A stretch of DNA of 64,000 nucleotides from Neomoorella stamsii (GCF_002995805.1 NZ_PVXL01000044.1:1-64000), one strand, 5' to 3'. Counted from the stretch's first letter, positions 35,891 through 44,839 are shown. Numbers and translations: made by a program. Notes: a model not told the origin generated them from the sequence alone.

Positions 35891-36097
35891 ATGACTGCCG
35901 ACCAGCAAGGAAAGCGCGGTATTACCGTCCGTCCCGGCGACGAGCAGGTAGAAAAACAATCCTTTTCTTACCAGCTGGCCCGGGCCTATGTACCCTGGCA
36001 GCGTTTTACTAACAGGTGGGACCCTATGGAAGGCCTGGCCCGGGGGACGATTTTCCCCGAACTCTTCCAGCCTTACCAGCCCCGGCGGACACCTTAA
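35891..36097 (+). CDS. cotJA: Spore coat peptide CotJA
   Basis: A 68-residue protein with the CotJA pattern LARAYVPWQRFTNRWDPMEGLARGTIFPEL. It is the first gene of the cotJ operon; CotJA and CotJC depend on each other for assembly into the inner spore coat in Bacillus. GGGGAGGAGG lies just before the ATG. The 230 bases upstream have no ORF I trust; AT-rich TCATAATATAAAT at about 35850-35862 may be a sporulation-sigma -10 element. Confidence 0.93.
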   Translation: MTADQQGKRGITVRPGDEQVEKQSFSYQLARAYVPWQRFTNRWDPMEGLARGTIFPELFQPYQPRRTP

Positions 36098-36120
36098 AAC
36101 AACATGGTGGAGGGTAAAAC

Positions 36121-36378
36121 ATGGATGGACAGCGATTAAGCCTGCTTAAAAAGATCATGGCCCTGGAATTTACTTGCGTAGACTTTAACCTTTACCTGGA
36201 CACCCATCCCGAAGACTACCGGGCGTTAGCGGAATATAATGCCGCCAGCGAAGCCCTGCTGGCGGCAAAAAAGGAATACGAAAACCTCTACGGTCCTTTA
36301 ACAAATTACGGTAGTACGCCCAGTCCCCAGGCCTGGCGCTGGATCGACGAACCCTGGCCCTGGGAAACAACTTTTTAG
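36121..36378 (+). CDS. cotJB: Spore coat protein CotJB
   Basis: An 85-residue helical protein with the CotJB features LLKKIMALEFTCVDFNLYLDTHP and YGPLTNYG, and the Trp-rich ending WRWIDEPWPWE. Second gene of cotJABC, 23 bases after cotJA and 15 before cotJC, behind GGTGGAGG. Its coat role is inferred from Bacillus. Confidence 0.94.
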   Translation: MDGQRLSLLKKIMALEFTCVDFNLYLDTHPEDYRALAEYNAASEALLAAKKEYENLYGPLTNYGSTPSPQAWRWIDEPWPWETTF

Positions 36379-36393
36379 GCGGAGGGATTCTAA

Positions 36394-36966
36394 ATGTGGA
36401 TTTATGAAAAAAAACTGGAGTACCCTGTGCGCGTCGGCGGCCCTAACCCCCGCCTGGCCAAAGTAATCATCACCCAGTATGGCGGGCCCGATGGTGAGTT
36501 GGCTGCTTCGCTGCGCTACCTAACCCAGCGCTATACCATGCCCCTTCCCCAGGCCAAGGCAGTTTTGACGGATATCGGCACGGAAGAGCTGGCCCACATG
36601 GAGATTGTCGCTACCCTGGTCTATAACCTGATTAAAGACGCCCCCCTGGAGGAAATTAAACGCGCCGGCCTGGACGGTTATTATGCCGACCATGACCGTG
36701 CCCTCTATTTCGTCAACGCCAGTGGCGCCCCCTGGACGGCCACCTACATCCAGTCCAAGGGTGACCCGGTCACCGATCTCCATGAGAATATGGCCGCCGA
36801 GCAGAAGGCCCGTTCCACTTACGAATACCTGATCCAGCTCTCCGACGACCCCGATGTTAGTGATACTCTAAAGTTCTTGCGAGAAAGGGAAATCGTCCAT
36901 TTCCAGCGCTTCGGGGAGACGTTAAACCTGGTACATGAATACCTGGAGCGTAAAAAGTATTATTAA
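36394..36966 (+). CDS. cotJC: Spore coat protein CotJC, manganese-catalase family
   Basis: A 190-residue four-helix-bundle protein of the dimanganese catalase family. Metal-site carboxylate/histidine motifs are TEELAHMEIVATL near residue 65, AAEQKARSTYEYL near 134 and REREIVHFQRFGE near 168. It removes hydrogen peroxide or structures the inner coat. The gene is intact. Its TAA is followed immediately by the 3' end of a group II intron on the other strand, and a truncated second copy lies at 46.6-47.1 kb. Confidence 0.95.
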   Translation: MWIYEKKLEYPVRVGGPNPRLAKVIITQYGGPDGELAASLRYLTQRYTMPLPQAKAVLTDIGTEELAHMEIVATLVYNLIKDAPLEEIKRAGLDGYYADHDRALYFVNASGAPWTATYIQSKGDPVTDLHENMAAEQKARSTYEYLIQLSDDPDVSDTLKFLREREIVHFQRFGETLNLVHEYLERKKYY

Positions 36967-37046
36967 ATCGAGTAGGGCAGCGCTAGGTGATCAGCCTAAC
37001 GCTGTCCCTCTCACAGAACCGTGCGTACGGGCCTCGTACACGGCTC
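36967..37046 (-). ncRNA. Group II intron domains V and VI (3' end)
   Basis: On the reverse strand 37046-37016 folds as domain V: GAGCCGTG pairs with CACGGTTC, an inner TACG/CGTA stem carries a 5-base loop, and a CG bulge sits on the 3' side. The linker TGTGAGAGGG follows, then a domain VI hairpin (CAGCGTTAGG / CCTAGCGCTG) ending CTACTCGAT at the cotJC stop codon. These are hallmark intron ends. Confidence 0.85.
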
Positions 37047-37271
37047 CTGGTAAACCTCAGTCATTAACATTCATAGTAGCGATGCAAGATGCCAACCTCG
37101 TATCGTTCAAGGTTAATCAAACCGACTTGTAGATCCTCACATTAATTCATCCCAAAATAATTCCATGGTCGCAAATTGAACAATCTGCATCTGAAGTTAA
37201 TACCAGGAGAGTATGAGAATCCCATTTCACTTTACGCCAGTATTTAAACTATAGATGGATTTTAGTCAGTC
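37047..37271. other. Unassigned stretch between intron domain V and the transposon
   Basis: No convincing gene is present. In intron orientation this should be the end of domain IV or the reverse-transcriptase C-terminus. A short open stretch (YWRKVKWDSHTLLVL) is visible on the reverse strand but I cannot match it to the family. Confidence 0.3.
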
Positions 37272-37339
37272 TGTCCGTCTGCTGCAAGGAGTGCTGCTTG
37301 AGGGGGAATCAGGTAGAATATTGGCTGGGAGGGTTTGCC

Positions 37340-38055
37340 ATGCAGCTGATATTCTACACCACCGTGTCGCCCGAAGAGTACTCCTGTCAGGGTAAAGATT
37401 TCCCTTTCCCTGAGCCCGCTTTCTGCCCCCACTGCCGGATAAAGGTGCCGCCCCAAAAACACGGGTTCTTTGTCCGCAACGTTATTACCGCTGATTTCAG
37501 CGGCCGCATCTTTATCCGGCGTTACTACTGCCAATACTGCCGCACCACCATCTCCTGCCTGCCTTCCTTTTGCCTGCCCTATTTCCAGTACACCGTGGAT
37601 TTAATCTTTACCGGCATCAGGCTTGTGCTGGGCTCTAATTTCTCCCTGCGGGGCTGCCTTAAGTTCCTAAAGGAGCGCTGCCGACATCTCTACTGGGATA
37701 TCTCGCACCTGCAGTTTTACCTGCGCCGCTTTCTGGCCAGGCTTTCGGCCATCAAACTTGGTTTGCGCCAGCTTCTGCCCCGTGTCCAACTGCCGGAGGA
37801 AATGCTGGTTAAAAGAGTAGGAGCCCAAAAGGTACTCCGCCTCATTACCACTGGATTTGCCCACATCCAGTCTTTCAGTGCCAGGTTTTACGAGGCTTTG
37901 GGGTACGCTTTTATGGCTCCTTTGCCCAATATTTTAGCATAACCGGAGCCTTTTTGGTACCCCCGGAGGTGAAAAATGGCAGCCACAAAACTTTTGTCTG
38001 GGTAGCGCTTAAGAAGGATGGTATTATCCAACTTGTAGGGACCTGCAGGCTGTAA
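37340..38055 (+). pseudogene. DUF6431 zinc-ribbon protein, frameshifted
   Basis: Starts at the ATG at 37340 behind GGGAGGG. Two CxxC pairs (CPHC near residue 31, CQYC near 66) suggest a zinc ribbon, followed by a helical Arg/Leu-rich region. The reading frame stops at 37942, but the +1 frame continues sensibly from about 37890 (RFYGSFAQYFSITGAFLVPP, then KTFVWVALKKDGIIQLVGTC) to a TAA at 38053-38055. One base appears lost in the run TTTGGGG. Proteins of this family are encoded next to DDE transposases; their role is unknown. Confidence 0.65.
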
Positions 38056-38111
38056 GCGCTTATGGCCTCCTAAAATTTAACATCCAGTGTTCAAGGAGGC
38101 TGTGGTTCTTT

Positions 38112-39504
38112 ATGCTTTCTGCTCAAGACCGGGAAGAGATCGCCCTGAAGAAATTTGCTTTGATTGCGCCGGTACTAAACGGCCAGGTGCCCAATCAGAA
38201 GGAGTACTTTAAGGACCTGGCTTCTAAACCTATTGTAATGCCCCATTATGGCATAAAGCGGTATTCTCCCAAGAGTTTCTCCTGGTGGCTCTATCTCTAT
38301 CGCTGCCATGGTCTGGAGGGGTTAAAACCCGGTTACCGTTCCGACCGGGGGAAAAGCCGGCGGATAACTGACGAGATGGCTTTGCAAATCGCCGCTAAAA
38401 GGGCGGAGAAACCGCGCCTCAATGGCATTATGCTCTATGATGAGCTGGTCAAGGAGGGGATTTTTACCCCTAACAAGGTCTCTTTATCCACCTTTTACCG
38501 TTATCTTACCCAGCACCCCGACCTGGCGGCGCCTCCTGCCGCCGAGGTTGGGGCTGAGGCAAAGGAAATCAAACGCTTTGCCCACCAGTGGGTGAATGAA
38601 CTCTGGCAGGGGGATATCATGTACGGCCCTTACCTTAAAGTAGGCCGGGGTAAAAGGCAGACTTATCTCATTGCCTTTATCGACGACGCCTCACGCCTGA
38701 TCCTTCATGCCCAGTTCTTCTGGGAACAGAACTACACCGCCGTGCGGGCGACCTTAAAAGAGGCTATTTTAAAGCGCGGCGTGCCGAAAATGATCTATAC
38801 CGACAATGGTAAGGTTTACCGTTCGGGCCAACTGGCCGTCGTTTGCGCCAGTCTGGGTTGTTCTTTGCTCCATGCCGAACCTTTCGCCCCTTATGCCCGG
38901 GGTAAGATTGAGCGCTTCTTTCGTACGGTACGCACGCGCTTCTTGCCACGCCTGGATCTGGAGAAAATTAAATCCCTGGAAGAATTGAACCTGGCCTTCT
39001 GGCAGTGGCTGGAGGAGGATTACCAGCGCAAAATCCATAGCTCTTTGGGCTTAAGCCCCCTGGACTTTTTCCTTCCCCAGACCGAGCGGGTGCGGATCTT
39101 CCCTGACCCAACGCTCCTGGATGAGTATTTCCTCCTGCGGGTGATGCGTAAGGTCAACCTTGACGCTACCTTCTCCCTGGATAATATCCTCTATGAAACG
39201 GAACCGCAGTTGGCATGGCCTGCGCCTGGAGGTGCGGTATGACCCGGAGTGGCTTTTAAACCCGGCCCGGCCCGTCCTTTTGTACCGCGAAGGGTTAAAG
39301 GTGGGCAAGGCCAGGCAGGTTGATTTGGCTGCCAATGCCACGCTGAAAAGAAGGGGACGTGGCCGCCCGGCCCATAAGGACCAGGTTCCGGCCCTGGTAG
39401 AGGAATCCCCACCTCCAGCTGACAGATCCGAACCTTCACCGGCCGTCTCTTTTGCCGATCTGCTCGAAGGTCAAGGAAAAACTGGAGGAAGCCAGGGGAG
39501 GTGA
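38112..39504 (+). pseudogene. DDE (integrase-core) transposase, frameshifted near the C-terminus
   Basis: The N-terminal 130 residues hold helix-turn-helix modules, and the integrase core has its acidic triad in LWQGDIMYGPY, IYTDNGKVYR and GKIERFFRTVR. It resembles TniA/Mu-type transposases that work with an AAA+ partner. The first frame ends at 39242, but removing one T at about 39216 joins it to the frame that continues RLEVRYDPEWLLNPARPVLL to a stop at 39504, giving the Mu-type C-terminal beta domain. A natural +1 frameshift is possible, but a mutation is simpler. Confidence 0.75.
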
Positions 39505-39510
39505 GGCGTG

Positions 39511-40299
39511 ATGTTTCTGCCGTTCTTGGGTTTGAAATTTAACCCTTTTAGCAAAGAGATATCCTTCGACCAGTTGTTCTTAAGCCAGGACCTACGGGAA
39601 CTCACCTCCCGCCTGCAGTACCTGCTGCAGGTGCGGGGCATCGGCCTAATCACCGGTGAGGCGGGCTGTGGTAAGACTACCGCCTTAAGGAAATTTGTCA
39701 GCGAGCTTAACCCGGCCCAGTACAAGGCTGGATATTTCGCCCTCTCCACCGTCACCGTGCTGGAGTTCTACCAGGGCCTGGCTTTAATCCTGGGGGAAGA
39801 ACCCAAGCATAAGAAGGTCCATATTTTCCACCAAATCCAGACGGCTATCAATAGCCTTTACGCCGACCGTCATATCACCCCCGTGATTGTCCTAGATGAA
39901 ATCCACCTCGCTACCAACAAGATCCTGGAGGACATTCGCCTCCTCTTTAACTTCCAGATGGACTCCCAGAACCCCTTTGTCCTCATCCTCGCCGGCCAGA
40001 ACCTTATCCGTTCAAGACTTGCCCTTAATGTCAACAACCCTTTAAGGCAGCGCCTTACGGTCAAGTATTTCCTCCAGGGCCTTAAACCCGAGGAACTTAA
40101 GAGCCGGCTAAAACTTGCCGGTCTACACGAGGATATTTTTGCCCCGGCTGCTCTGGAGGCGATCTATGGCATCACCAACGGTTTACCCCGCCTGGTAAAT
40201 AACCTGGTTACTACCTGTATGCTCTGCGCCTGTGGTAAGAAGCAAAGGTTGATTGATGCAGAGATTGTCTACCAGGCACAAATGGAACTGGAGATTTAG
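39511..40299 (+). CDS. ExeA/TniB-like AAA+ ATPase of the transposon
   Basis: A 262-residue AAA+ ATPase. The N-terminus LGLKFNPFSKEI and Walker A GEAGCGKTTALR (residue 50), Walker B VIVLDEIHLA near 130 and a sensor arginine in NNPLRQRLTVKYF are typical of ExeA/TniB/MuB-type proteins. Such ATPases choose target DNA and activate the DDE transposase. The ATG at 39511 (or GTG at 39508) follows GGGAGGTGAGG. The gene appears intact, unlike the two before it. Confidence 0.82.
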   Translation: MFLPFLGLKFNPFSKEISFDQLFLSQDLRELTSRLQYLLQVRGIGLITGEAGCGKTTALRKFVSELNPAQYKAGYFALSTVTVLEFYQGLALILGEEPKHKKVHIFHQIQTAINSLYADRHITPVIVLDEIHLATNKILEDIRLLFNFQMDSQNPFVLILAGQNLIRSRLALNVNNPLRQRLTVKYFLQGLKPEELKSRLKLAGLHEDIFAPAALEAIYGITNGLPRLVNNLVTTCMLCACGKKQRLIDAEIVYQAQMELEI

Positions 40300-40317
40300 A
40301 CCCCGAAGGTGGTAGTA

Positions 40318-40608
40318 ATGAATAGACTGCATTATTATTTTGCCAATTGCGGTTTCGCCGACCTCCTGCCCCTGGCTATGAGAGTTGCTGCGGAACTGGA
40401 TAGCAATCCGGCAGAAATGATTGAAGCTATTTGTAAGGTGGCTGATAAAGCCAGGACCTACCCGCCGACCAGAAACCGCTCAGCATGGTTTGCTGCTGTG
40501 TTTAGAGAAAAGTTGCTGGAAGCGCGAGCCGAGGTCTTGACCCGGCGCAAAAATCTCTCGTATTCGCTGCCTGTACGGTTCAGAGACCTTTTAGAGATTA
40601 ACGGATAG
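40318..40608 (+). CDS. Small helical protein of the transposon (96 aa)
   Basis: 96 residues, mostly helical and basic at the C-terminus, starting MNRLHYYFANCGFADLLPLA; GAAGGTGG lies upstream. It begins 18 bases after the ATPase stop. I do not recognise the family. Its constant position after the ATPase in this element suggests an accessory DNA-binding or target-selection role, which is inference. Confidence 0.55.
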   Translation: MNRLHYYFANCGFADLLPLAMRVAAELDSNPAEMIEAICKVADKARTYPPTRNRSAWFAAVFREKLLEARAEVLTRRKNLSYSLPVRFRDLLEING

Positions 40609-40814
40609 AGTTTCCTTTACACTCAGGCCAAATTACGCCAGAATACGGCCACAGGCGATGCTCTCTATGATGGGGTAGCCATATTTTTTTTGTCCTTGTT
40701 ATCCAGGGGCGCCGGACAAAACAATAATTCACCTCCTGAAGGGCAAAGATTGACCCCCCGGACAACTGGAAAAGCTTAAGGCATTTAATAGGCTCACTGC
40801 CGGCTATTTCAATC

Positions 40815-42214
40815 TTAAGCGGCTTCCGGCAGGGTTAACTCTAATCGAGCCGGCTGGTTGCGGCGGTTTTTAAACTTTAAGACCAGGCGTTTTTCTTCCT
40901 GGCGAATATAAATTTTCTCTATGTAATCCGGCAGGGTAGGTGTTTTCTTTTCCAGTAAAAACAGCTGCCGGTGTAAGCCATCCCAGGCTTTCATGACAGC
41001 GCAGGTAGTTGTGTTCATATACCCAGGCTTCTACCTGGATGGCCAGCTGCTCCAGGGTAGCGGGCCAGGGCTGGAATTTTAGATAACGGCGTAAGTCTCT
41101 AAGGACCCTTTCCACCTTGCCGTTAAAGGGGGGCATAGTAGTAAGGTGAATTGAGATGGAAGATACCCAGGGCGTTAATGAGTTGGCGGAATTCTTGCCG
41201 GAATTCCGGCGCATTATCGGTCTTGACCAGGGTGGGGCGACAATATTGGTGGCTTACAGCTTTGATTAATTCTACCACCTGGGCAGCACTTTTGCTCAAG
41301 TCCAGGCTCCATCCCAGGATAAAGCGGCTGGTTTCATCTAACAGTAGGCAAAGCTGGGCTTTCCGTCCGCCGATGGCTATTTCTGCATGGTCGATGCAGG
41401 TGGCAAAATTGACCCGGCCAAAGGTATGCCTTTTCTGACGCCGTTCTTTATCCCAGGGAGCGCTGGGGTGTTCCTGTTTAAGGACCTTGTGGACGGTGGC
41501 CGGGCTCATTTTAAGACCCTGCTTCTGGCCCAGGTAATGGGCGATTTGTTTGGCTCCCCAGTGGGGGTACTGTTCATGGCAGGCAACAATGGCCTGGCGC
41601 GTTGCCGCCGGTAACCTGGGTTCAGCAAAGGCTTGGGTTTTATCCGTTAAAATGGCCAGGGCTGCGGCTTTAGTTTTACCTCGCACTAATTTGCGCCAGC
41701 GTAACAGGGTGGAGTAGGCTTTTGGGACTGCCTGGCTGAAACCCGTAATGGTGCCGCCTTGGGCGCGCAAGCTTTCCAGGTGCTGGAGGATGGTCCATTT
41801 CTCTTCGGCGCTGAACCGCCGGTAGGCGGTGTTTAAAGCGCCGAGGAGAGGCTTTAGGATTACACTTAAGAAGCTTATCACCGCCTGGGCCTGGACGTTC
41901 TGCCGTTTAAGTCGTTTTACCTCTTGTTTTAGCGCTTTGTTCTCTACTTCCAGTTCCCGGCAACGGGCCTGCCAGTCCACTTTAGGGCCGGGTTTTTGCC
42001 CTGTGAGGCCGGCCAGAGCACCCATGACAAAGTGGGAAAGCCATTGGTAGATGGTGACCCGGGAAACCCCGGCTTTTTGGGCTGCGGCGGTAACGGCTAT
42101 TTGCCCCGTTAAAAGTTGGATAAGGAGTTGCCACCTCGCATCCAGCCCCCGGCTGATAATCTCCTGGTCCAATTGGCTATTGCCGGTTAACCTTGTTGAT
42201 GTTATACTGGCCAT
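40815..42214 (-). pseudogene. IS481/IS3-like DDE transposase with two frameshifts
   Basis: Starts at 42214 behind AGGAGG. A helix-turn-helix near residue 40 (AAQKAGVSRVTIYQW) is followed by a coiled-coil (LEVENKALKQEVKRL), and the integrase core carries CIDHAEIAIGG, VKTDNAPEF and, after a frameshift, NGKVERVLRDLRRYL. An extra C in the C run at 41128-41133 breaks the frame before the catalytic Glu, and an extra A near 40955 breaks it again. The third segment (LPDYIEKIYIRQEEKRLVL) is the C-terminal beta domain ending at 40815. Confidence 0.75.
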
Positions 42215-42300
42215 AGGGGGAAGACCTCCTTTTTGGCTGGTTTTGCTTGTGCTAACAAAACATTTCGCCAAATAAAGGGGTCTTCCTCCCTGTTTTTTGT

Positions 42301-42956
42301 TCAGACGACTTTTTTAGGGATGAGATCCATAGCCTTTAAGAGTTTGCCGTCAACATGCAGCTCCAGGCGGCCGCCGCTGTCCTCTAACCTTACCTGGTGG
42401 TCAAAGACCTTGCCGACTACAAAGACGGCCGGCGGGCCGGTAGCCACTACTTCTTCGTTACCCAGGGCCTTTTTCTCTTTCTGCCAGCGCTCCACCTCAC
42501 TCGCGATGCCGTAGTACCTGTCGGCCGGGGTAAAGCCACCAATACCCTCATGGGGCCGGCTGTAGTCGGCTTAAAGCCAAAGCGGCGCAGGATCCTGTTG
42601 ACCGTCACCTGGCTTAAGTGAATGCCCTCAAACCGGGCTAAAAAAGTCTCTTAGCTTCCTTGACCCCAGAAACGGATGGGCTTTTTTAAGCTCTACCACT
42701 TTAGCCTGGACTTCCGGTGGGGTTTCCTGGGGGCACTTTTTCGGCACCGGGGCAGCGTCCCGCAACCCTTCTTCGCCTTTCTGCCGGTAGCGGTTCAGCC
42801 AGCGGTAATAGACGGACTTGTGGATGCCGTACTGCCGGCAGATTTCTTCGACAGGGAGCCGCCTTTCCCGGGCTGCCTCCAGGATCTTAGCTTGAATTCT
42901 TTACTGTAATGCTGCCTGGGTTTACTTCGGTTTTCTTTTTGAACTTGAGCTTCCAT
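42301..42956 (-). pseudogene. IS481-like transposase remnant with catalytic domain deleted
   Basis: The N-terminal part begins MEAQVQKENRSKPRQHYSKE (42956) and continues, after a frameshift near 42895, as ILEAARERRLPVEEICRQYG with an HTH and a KKCPQETPPEVQAKVVELKK linker. A stop then interrupts it near 42650. Without any DDE core it joins the C-terminal beta domain (residues such as VFDHQVRLEDSGGRLELHVDG) ending at 42301. Candidate ends TGTTCAGACG (42298) and inverted TGTCCTATAC (43121) flank it. Confidence 0.65.
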
Positions 42957-43155
42957 CAAGCATGCCCCCCTTTTTGGGTGGCCCATCAGGAGGAACTGCA
43001 CAGTGTAAACCGAATTCCGGCTGGCCCCCTCCTACCACCAAGGGGGCCAGTAACCCTTCCTGCCTTAAGTGTAAAGGGATCTTGGTTAAGTGGCAAATAT
43101 CATTTGTTGCTGTATAGGACAGGTATACTTTGTCGATTAAACTGTAGTACTTCAT
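42922..43155 (-). pseudogene. Group II intron reverse transcriptase, first codons only
   Basis: The frame starts MKYYSLIDKVY at 43155, the usual beginning of a bacterial group II intron-encoded protein. After about 12 codons it runs into unrelated sequence beginning TGTCCTATAC at 43121, taken as the end of the IS481-like remnant. Everything after that point in the frame is spurious. It sits just downstream of the intron's 5' ribozyme domains, as expected for a domain IV ORF. Confidence 0.7.
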
Positions 43156-43159
43156 CTTG

Positions 43160-43880
43160 ACTGCCTCATCTCGCTGTACTCCCTACGTCTCTTCCTCACA
43201 TGGCTGCAGTTTCTTCTCGAAGTTGGCACGGCGTCTCTAGCTCTTTGGCAATCTACCACGCTCATCTCCAATAATCTGCTGAGCGGACGTAGGCCCCAGT
43301 TGGCTCGTCACCCCCGGCTGCCCCGTTCCCCTTGGCATTTTCAGCCTCGGTTATCTTCTCCCATGTTCGTTTGGTTCGCGGTTGTACACTTTGGTTTACC
43401 TTCGTCCCTTCGCAACCATAGGAGCTTTTGACTCCTTTGGCCCAGCACCTCATGGATGCTGTCCCTTCAGTTTTCCCCTCCAGTCCGTTACCGGCTTTCA
43501 TCGGCTGAAGGTTCCTCACTACTACGGATTCGTCTGCCACCCTGCACCACTTCTTCTCTCCCTTGCCTTTCGACTTGTTCGAGCTTTCCAGGTTTTCCTT
43601 GGATGGTACAGGGCTTCCCCAGTTAAGTCTGCCTGCCTGAACCTGAACCCGTCCGTCCTAACTCCCCAGGTTATCCAGCTTTTGGGCTTTCCCACTAACT
43701 GCAGGGTTACCCACCTGGAGAGCCAACCCCGGTTCGCTTGCGCTACGTTCCATGTTCTTCCTTCGGCTTCCTTCAGACCCCGCCGTTACCAGCGACGCCC
43801 TTGCCTACGGATTGTCTTCCTGCTGGTTAGGTGACAGGGTTTCTTTCAACCCATCGGCTCAGCAGACATGCTGGGCGAAA
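43160..43880 (-). ncRNA. Group II intron 5' ribozyme domains (I-III)
   Basis: The reverse strand carries domain I landmarks of bacterial group II introns in order: GGGTTGAAAGAAACCC, CACCTAACC, CCGTAGGCAAGGGCGTC, GGTAACGGCGGGGTCTGAAG, GGAAGCCGAAGGA and later GAACCTTCAGCCGATG. Stop-free frames here (for example 43262-43540) are RNA, not protein. The first base is uncertain: TTCGCCCAGC rather than GTGCG is seen next to the upstream terminator, so the 5' end may be altered. Confidence 0.75.
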
Positions 43881-43918
43881 AATAAAGCACCCGGCAGGAT
43901 TCCCTACCAGGTGCTTTG
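43877..43918 (-). terminator. Terminator downstream of HEPN/MNT pair 1, intron insertion point
   Basis: On the reverse strand AAAGCACC pairs with GGTGCTTT with a mostly paired inner stem, followed by ATTTTT. The intron begins directly after the T run, a location typical of terminator-targeting group II introns. Confidence 0.75.
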
Positions 43919-43951
43919 CTGCAATTCATTTACTTTCTACATCTGGATAGA

Positions 43952-44351
43952 TCAACCAGGACTGCGGATCTCTTTAACCACAAGAGTTTCAATCTGATCG
44001 ACAAGAGATTTTACTTCATGGAGCAACAATATTGGCTTCAAATTTAACCAGGTCGGCATAATCCGCTTTCTGGCGGGCATCGAACAGCCTGTTATATAAT
44101 GTTCCGGCCGAAGGGTTAACCAAACCAGCTTTTACGATCTTCTGGTGGAAAAGCGAACGGATACCTGAATGTTTGGCTGACGAGTAACCCTTGGCAAGGA
44201 GAATGGCAGAAACAGCGTAGAAACAGGCATAATATAACCGGTTAACGGAAGTACGTATATGGCCTTCTGAAAAGAGCAATTCCGCCTCAGCTATAGCTTC
44301 TTTAGCGCGTCCCATCCTGTATAGGGTTAACTGCTTAACTTCTTCTTTCAT
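43952..44351 (-). pseudogene. HEPN-domain protein (pair 1), frameshifted at the C-terminus
   Basis: The main frame (44351-44016) encodes a HEPN bundle: AKEAIAEAELLFSEGHIRTS, then NRLYYACFYAVSAILLAKG and the linker YNRLFDARQKADYADLV. HEPN proteins of this class are the toxin or substrate-binding partner of MNT nucleotidyltransferases. The frame stops early after FEANIVAP, but the +1 frame continues plausibly (HEVKSLVDQIETLVV) to a TGA at 43952-43954. The change may trim the last helix only. It overlaps the MNT stop by 4 bases. Confidence 0.7.
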
Positions 44352-44722
44352 AGAACTATCCCCTCACGTCTTACATTCTGGGTGAAAGGCATGGCCTGGT
44401 ATAGAGGGGAATTCCACTCCTGTTCGCTAAAAACCGCTATAGATAATGCTGCTCCTGTCTCTAATTCCAGCGGATAAAGTTTCTCGCGTATCGCATCTTC
44501 CAGGTGCCAATTAGCAGGTCCTTTCGTAAGGATTAATACGTCATAGTCCGAATCGGGTTCAGCATCCCCACGAGCCCTGGAGCCATATAGTATTACTGTC
44601 GCACCGGGAACAACTTCGCGAATAAGATCACGGCAGCGTTCTAATAAGCGTTGTTCTACATCGCCTGGGTAGTGGTGAATAACTCGGTAACTTGTCGTGC
44701 TGCTCTTGTCCTCAACGGCCAC
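44348..44722 (-). CDS. MNT-type nucleotidyltransferase (pair 1)
   Basis: A protein of about 124 residues with the minimal nucleotidyltransferase motif ILYGSRARGDAEPDSDYDVLI near residue 45, whose Gly-Ser and two Asp residues form the active site. MNT antitoxins neutralise HEPN toxins, in some systems by AMPylation. The GTG at 44722 with CAGGGGTGA upstream is preferred, because the GTG at 44743 lies too close to the -10 element. The gene is followed by the HEPN gene with a 4-base overlap. Confidence 0.82.
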   Translation of the reverse strand: MAVEDKSSTTSYRVIHHYPGDVEQRLLERCRDLIREVVPGATVILYGSRARGDAEPDSDYDVLILTKGPANWHLEDAIREKLYPLELETGAALSIAVFSEQEWNSPLYQAMPFTQNVRREGIVL

Positions 44723-44744
44723 GTTAGTAATCACCCCTGCCACT

Positions 44745-44750
44745 ATTATA
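44745..44750 (-). promoter_or_regulatory. -10 element of HEPN/MNT pair 1
   Basis: A perfect TATAAT on the reverse strand 22 bases before the preferred MNT start. The -35 region (ACTTCA) is weak. Confidence 0.5.
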
Positions 44751-44839
44751 CACTAAGTCTTTTCATTGAAGTATTCCTTTTAGCCGATGACAGGACTATA
44801 ATTAAAAAAACTAAAAGAGCAAGGAGGGATTTTCGGGAA

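Larger units (their letters stand above)
37272..40764 (+). mobile_element. Four-gene transposon: DUF6431, DDE transposase, ExeA-type ATPase, small protein
   Basis: Four consecutive forward genes make a Mu/TniA-TniB-like module. Candidate ends are TGTCCG at 37272-37277 and the inverted CGGACA at 40713-40718 or 40759-40764. No target duplication was found, so the boundaries are tentative. The first two genes each carry a single-base frameshift, so this copy is probably inactive. Confidence 0.6.
36967..43880 (-). mobile_element. Group II intron split by nested transposons
   Basis: Reverse strand. The 3' end (domains V and VI) is at 36967-37046 and the 5' ribozyme domains are at about 43160-43880, with the start of the intron reverse transcriptase at 43155. 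Between them, in order, are a four-gene transposon, a frameshifted IS transposase and an IS481-like remnant. Both ends are in the same orientation and order expected for one intron, so a single interrupted copy is the simplest reading. Most of the reverse transcriptase is missing, so the element cannot move alone. Confidence 0.65.

Noticed and set aside
35681-35959. 92-residue reverse frame between the Mn2+ riboswitch and cotJA
   Set aside because: No ribosome-binding site, overlaps the cotJA start, and composition looks non-coding.
37272-42956. Prophage or integrative conjugative element
   Set aside because: Only transposase-type genes occur; no capsid, integrase with att sites, relaxase or replication genes are present.
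43262-43834. Open frames on both strands (for example a 92-residue reverse and a 150-residue forward frame)
   Set aside because: They lie inside the group II intron ribozyme domains, whose conserved RNA strings explain the sequence; no protein family features.
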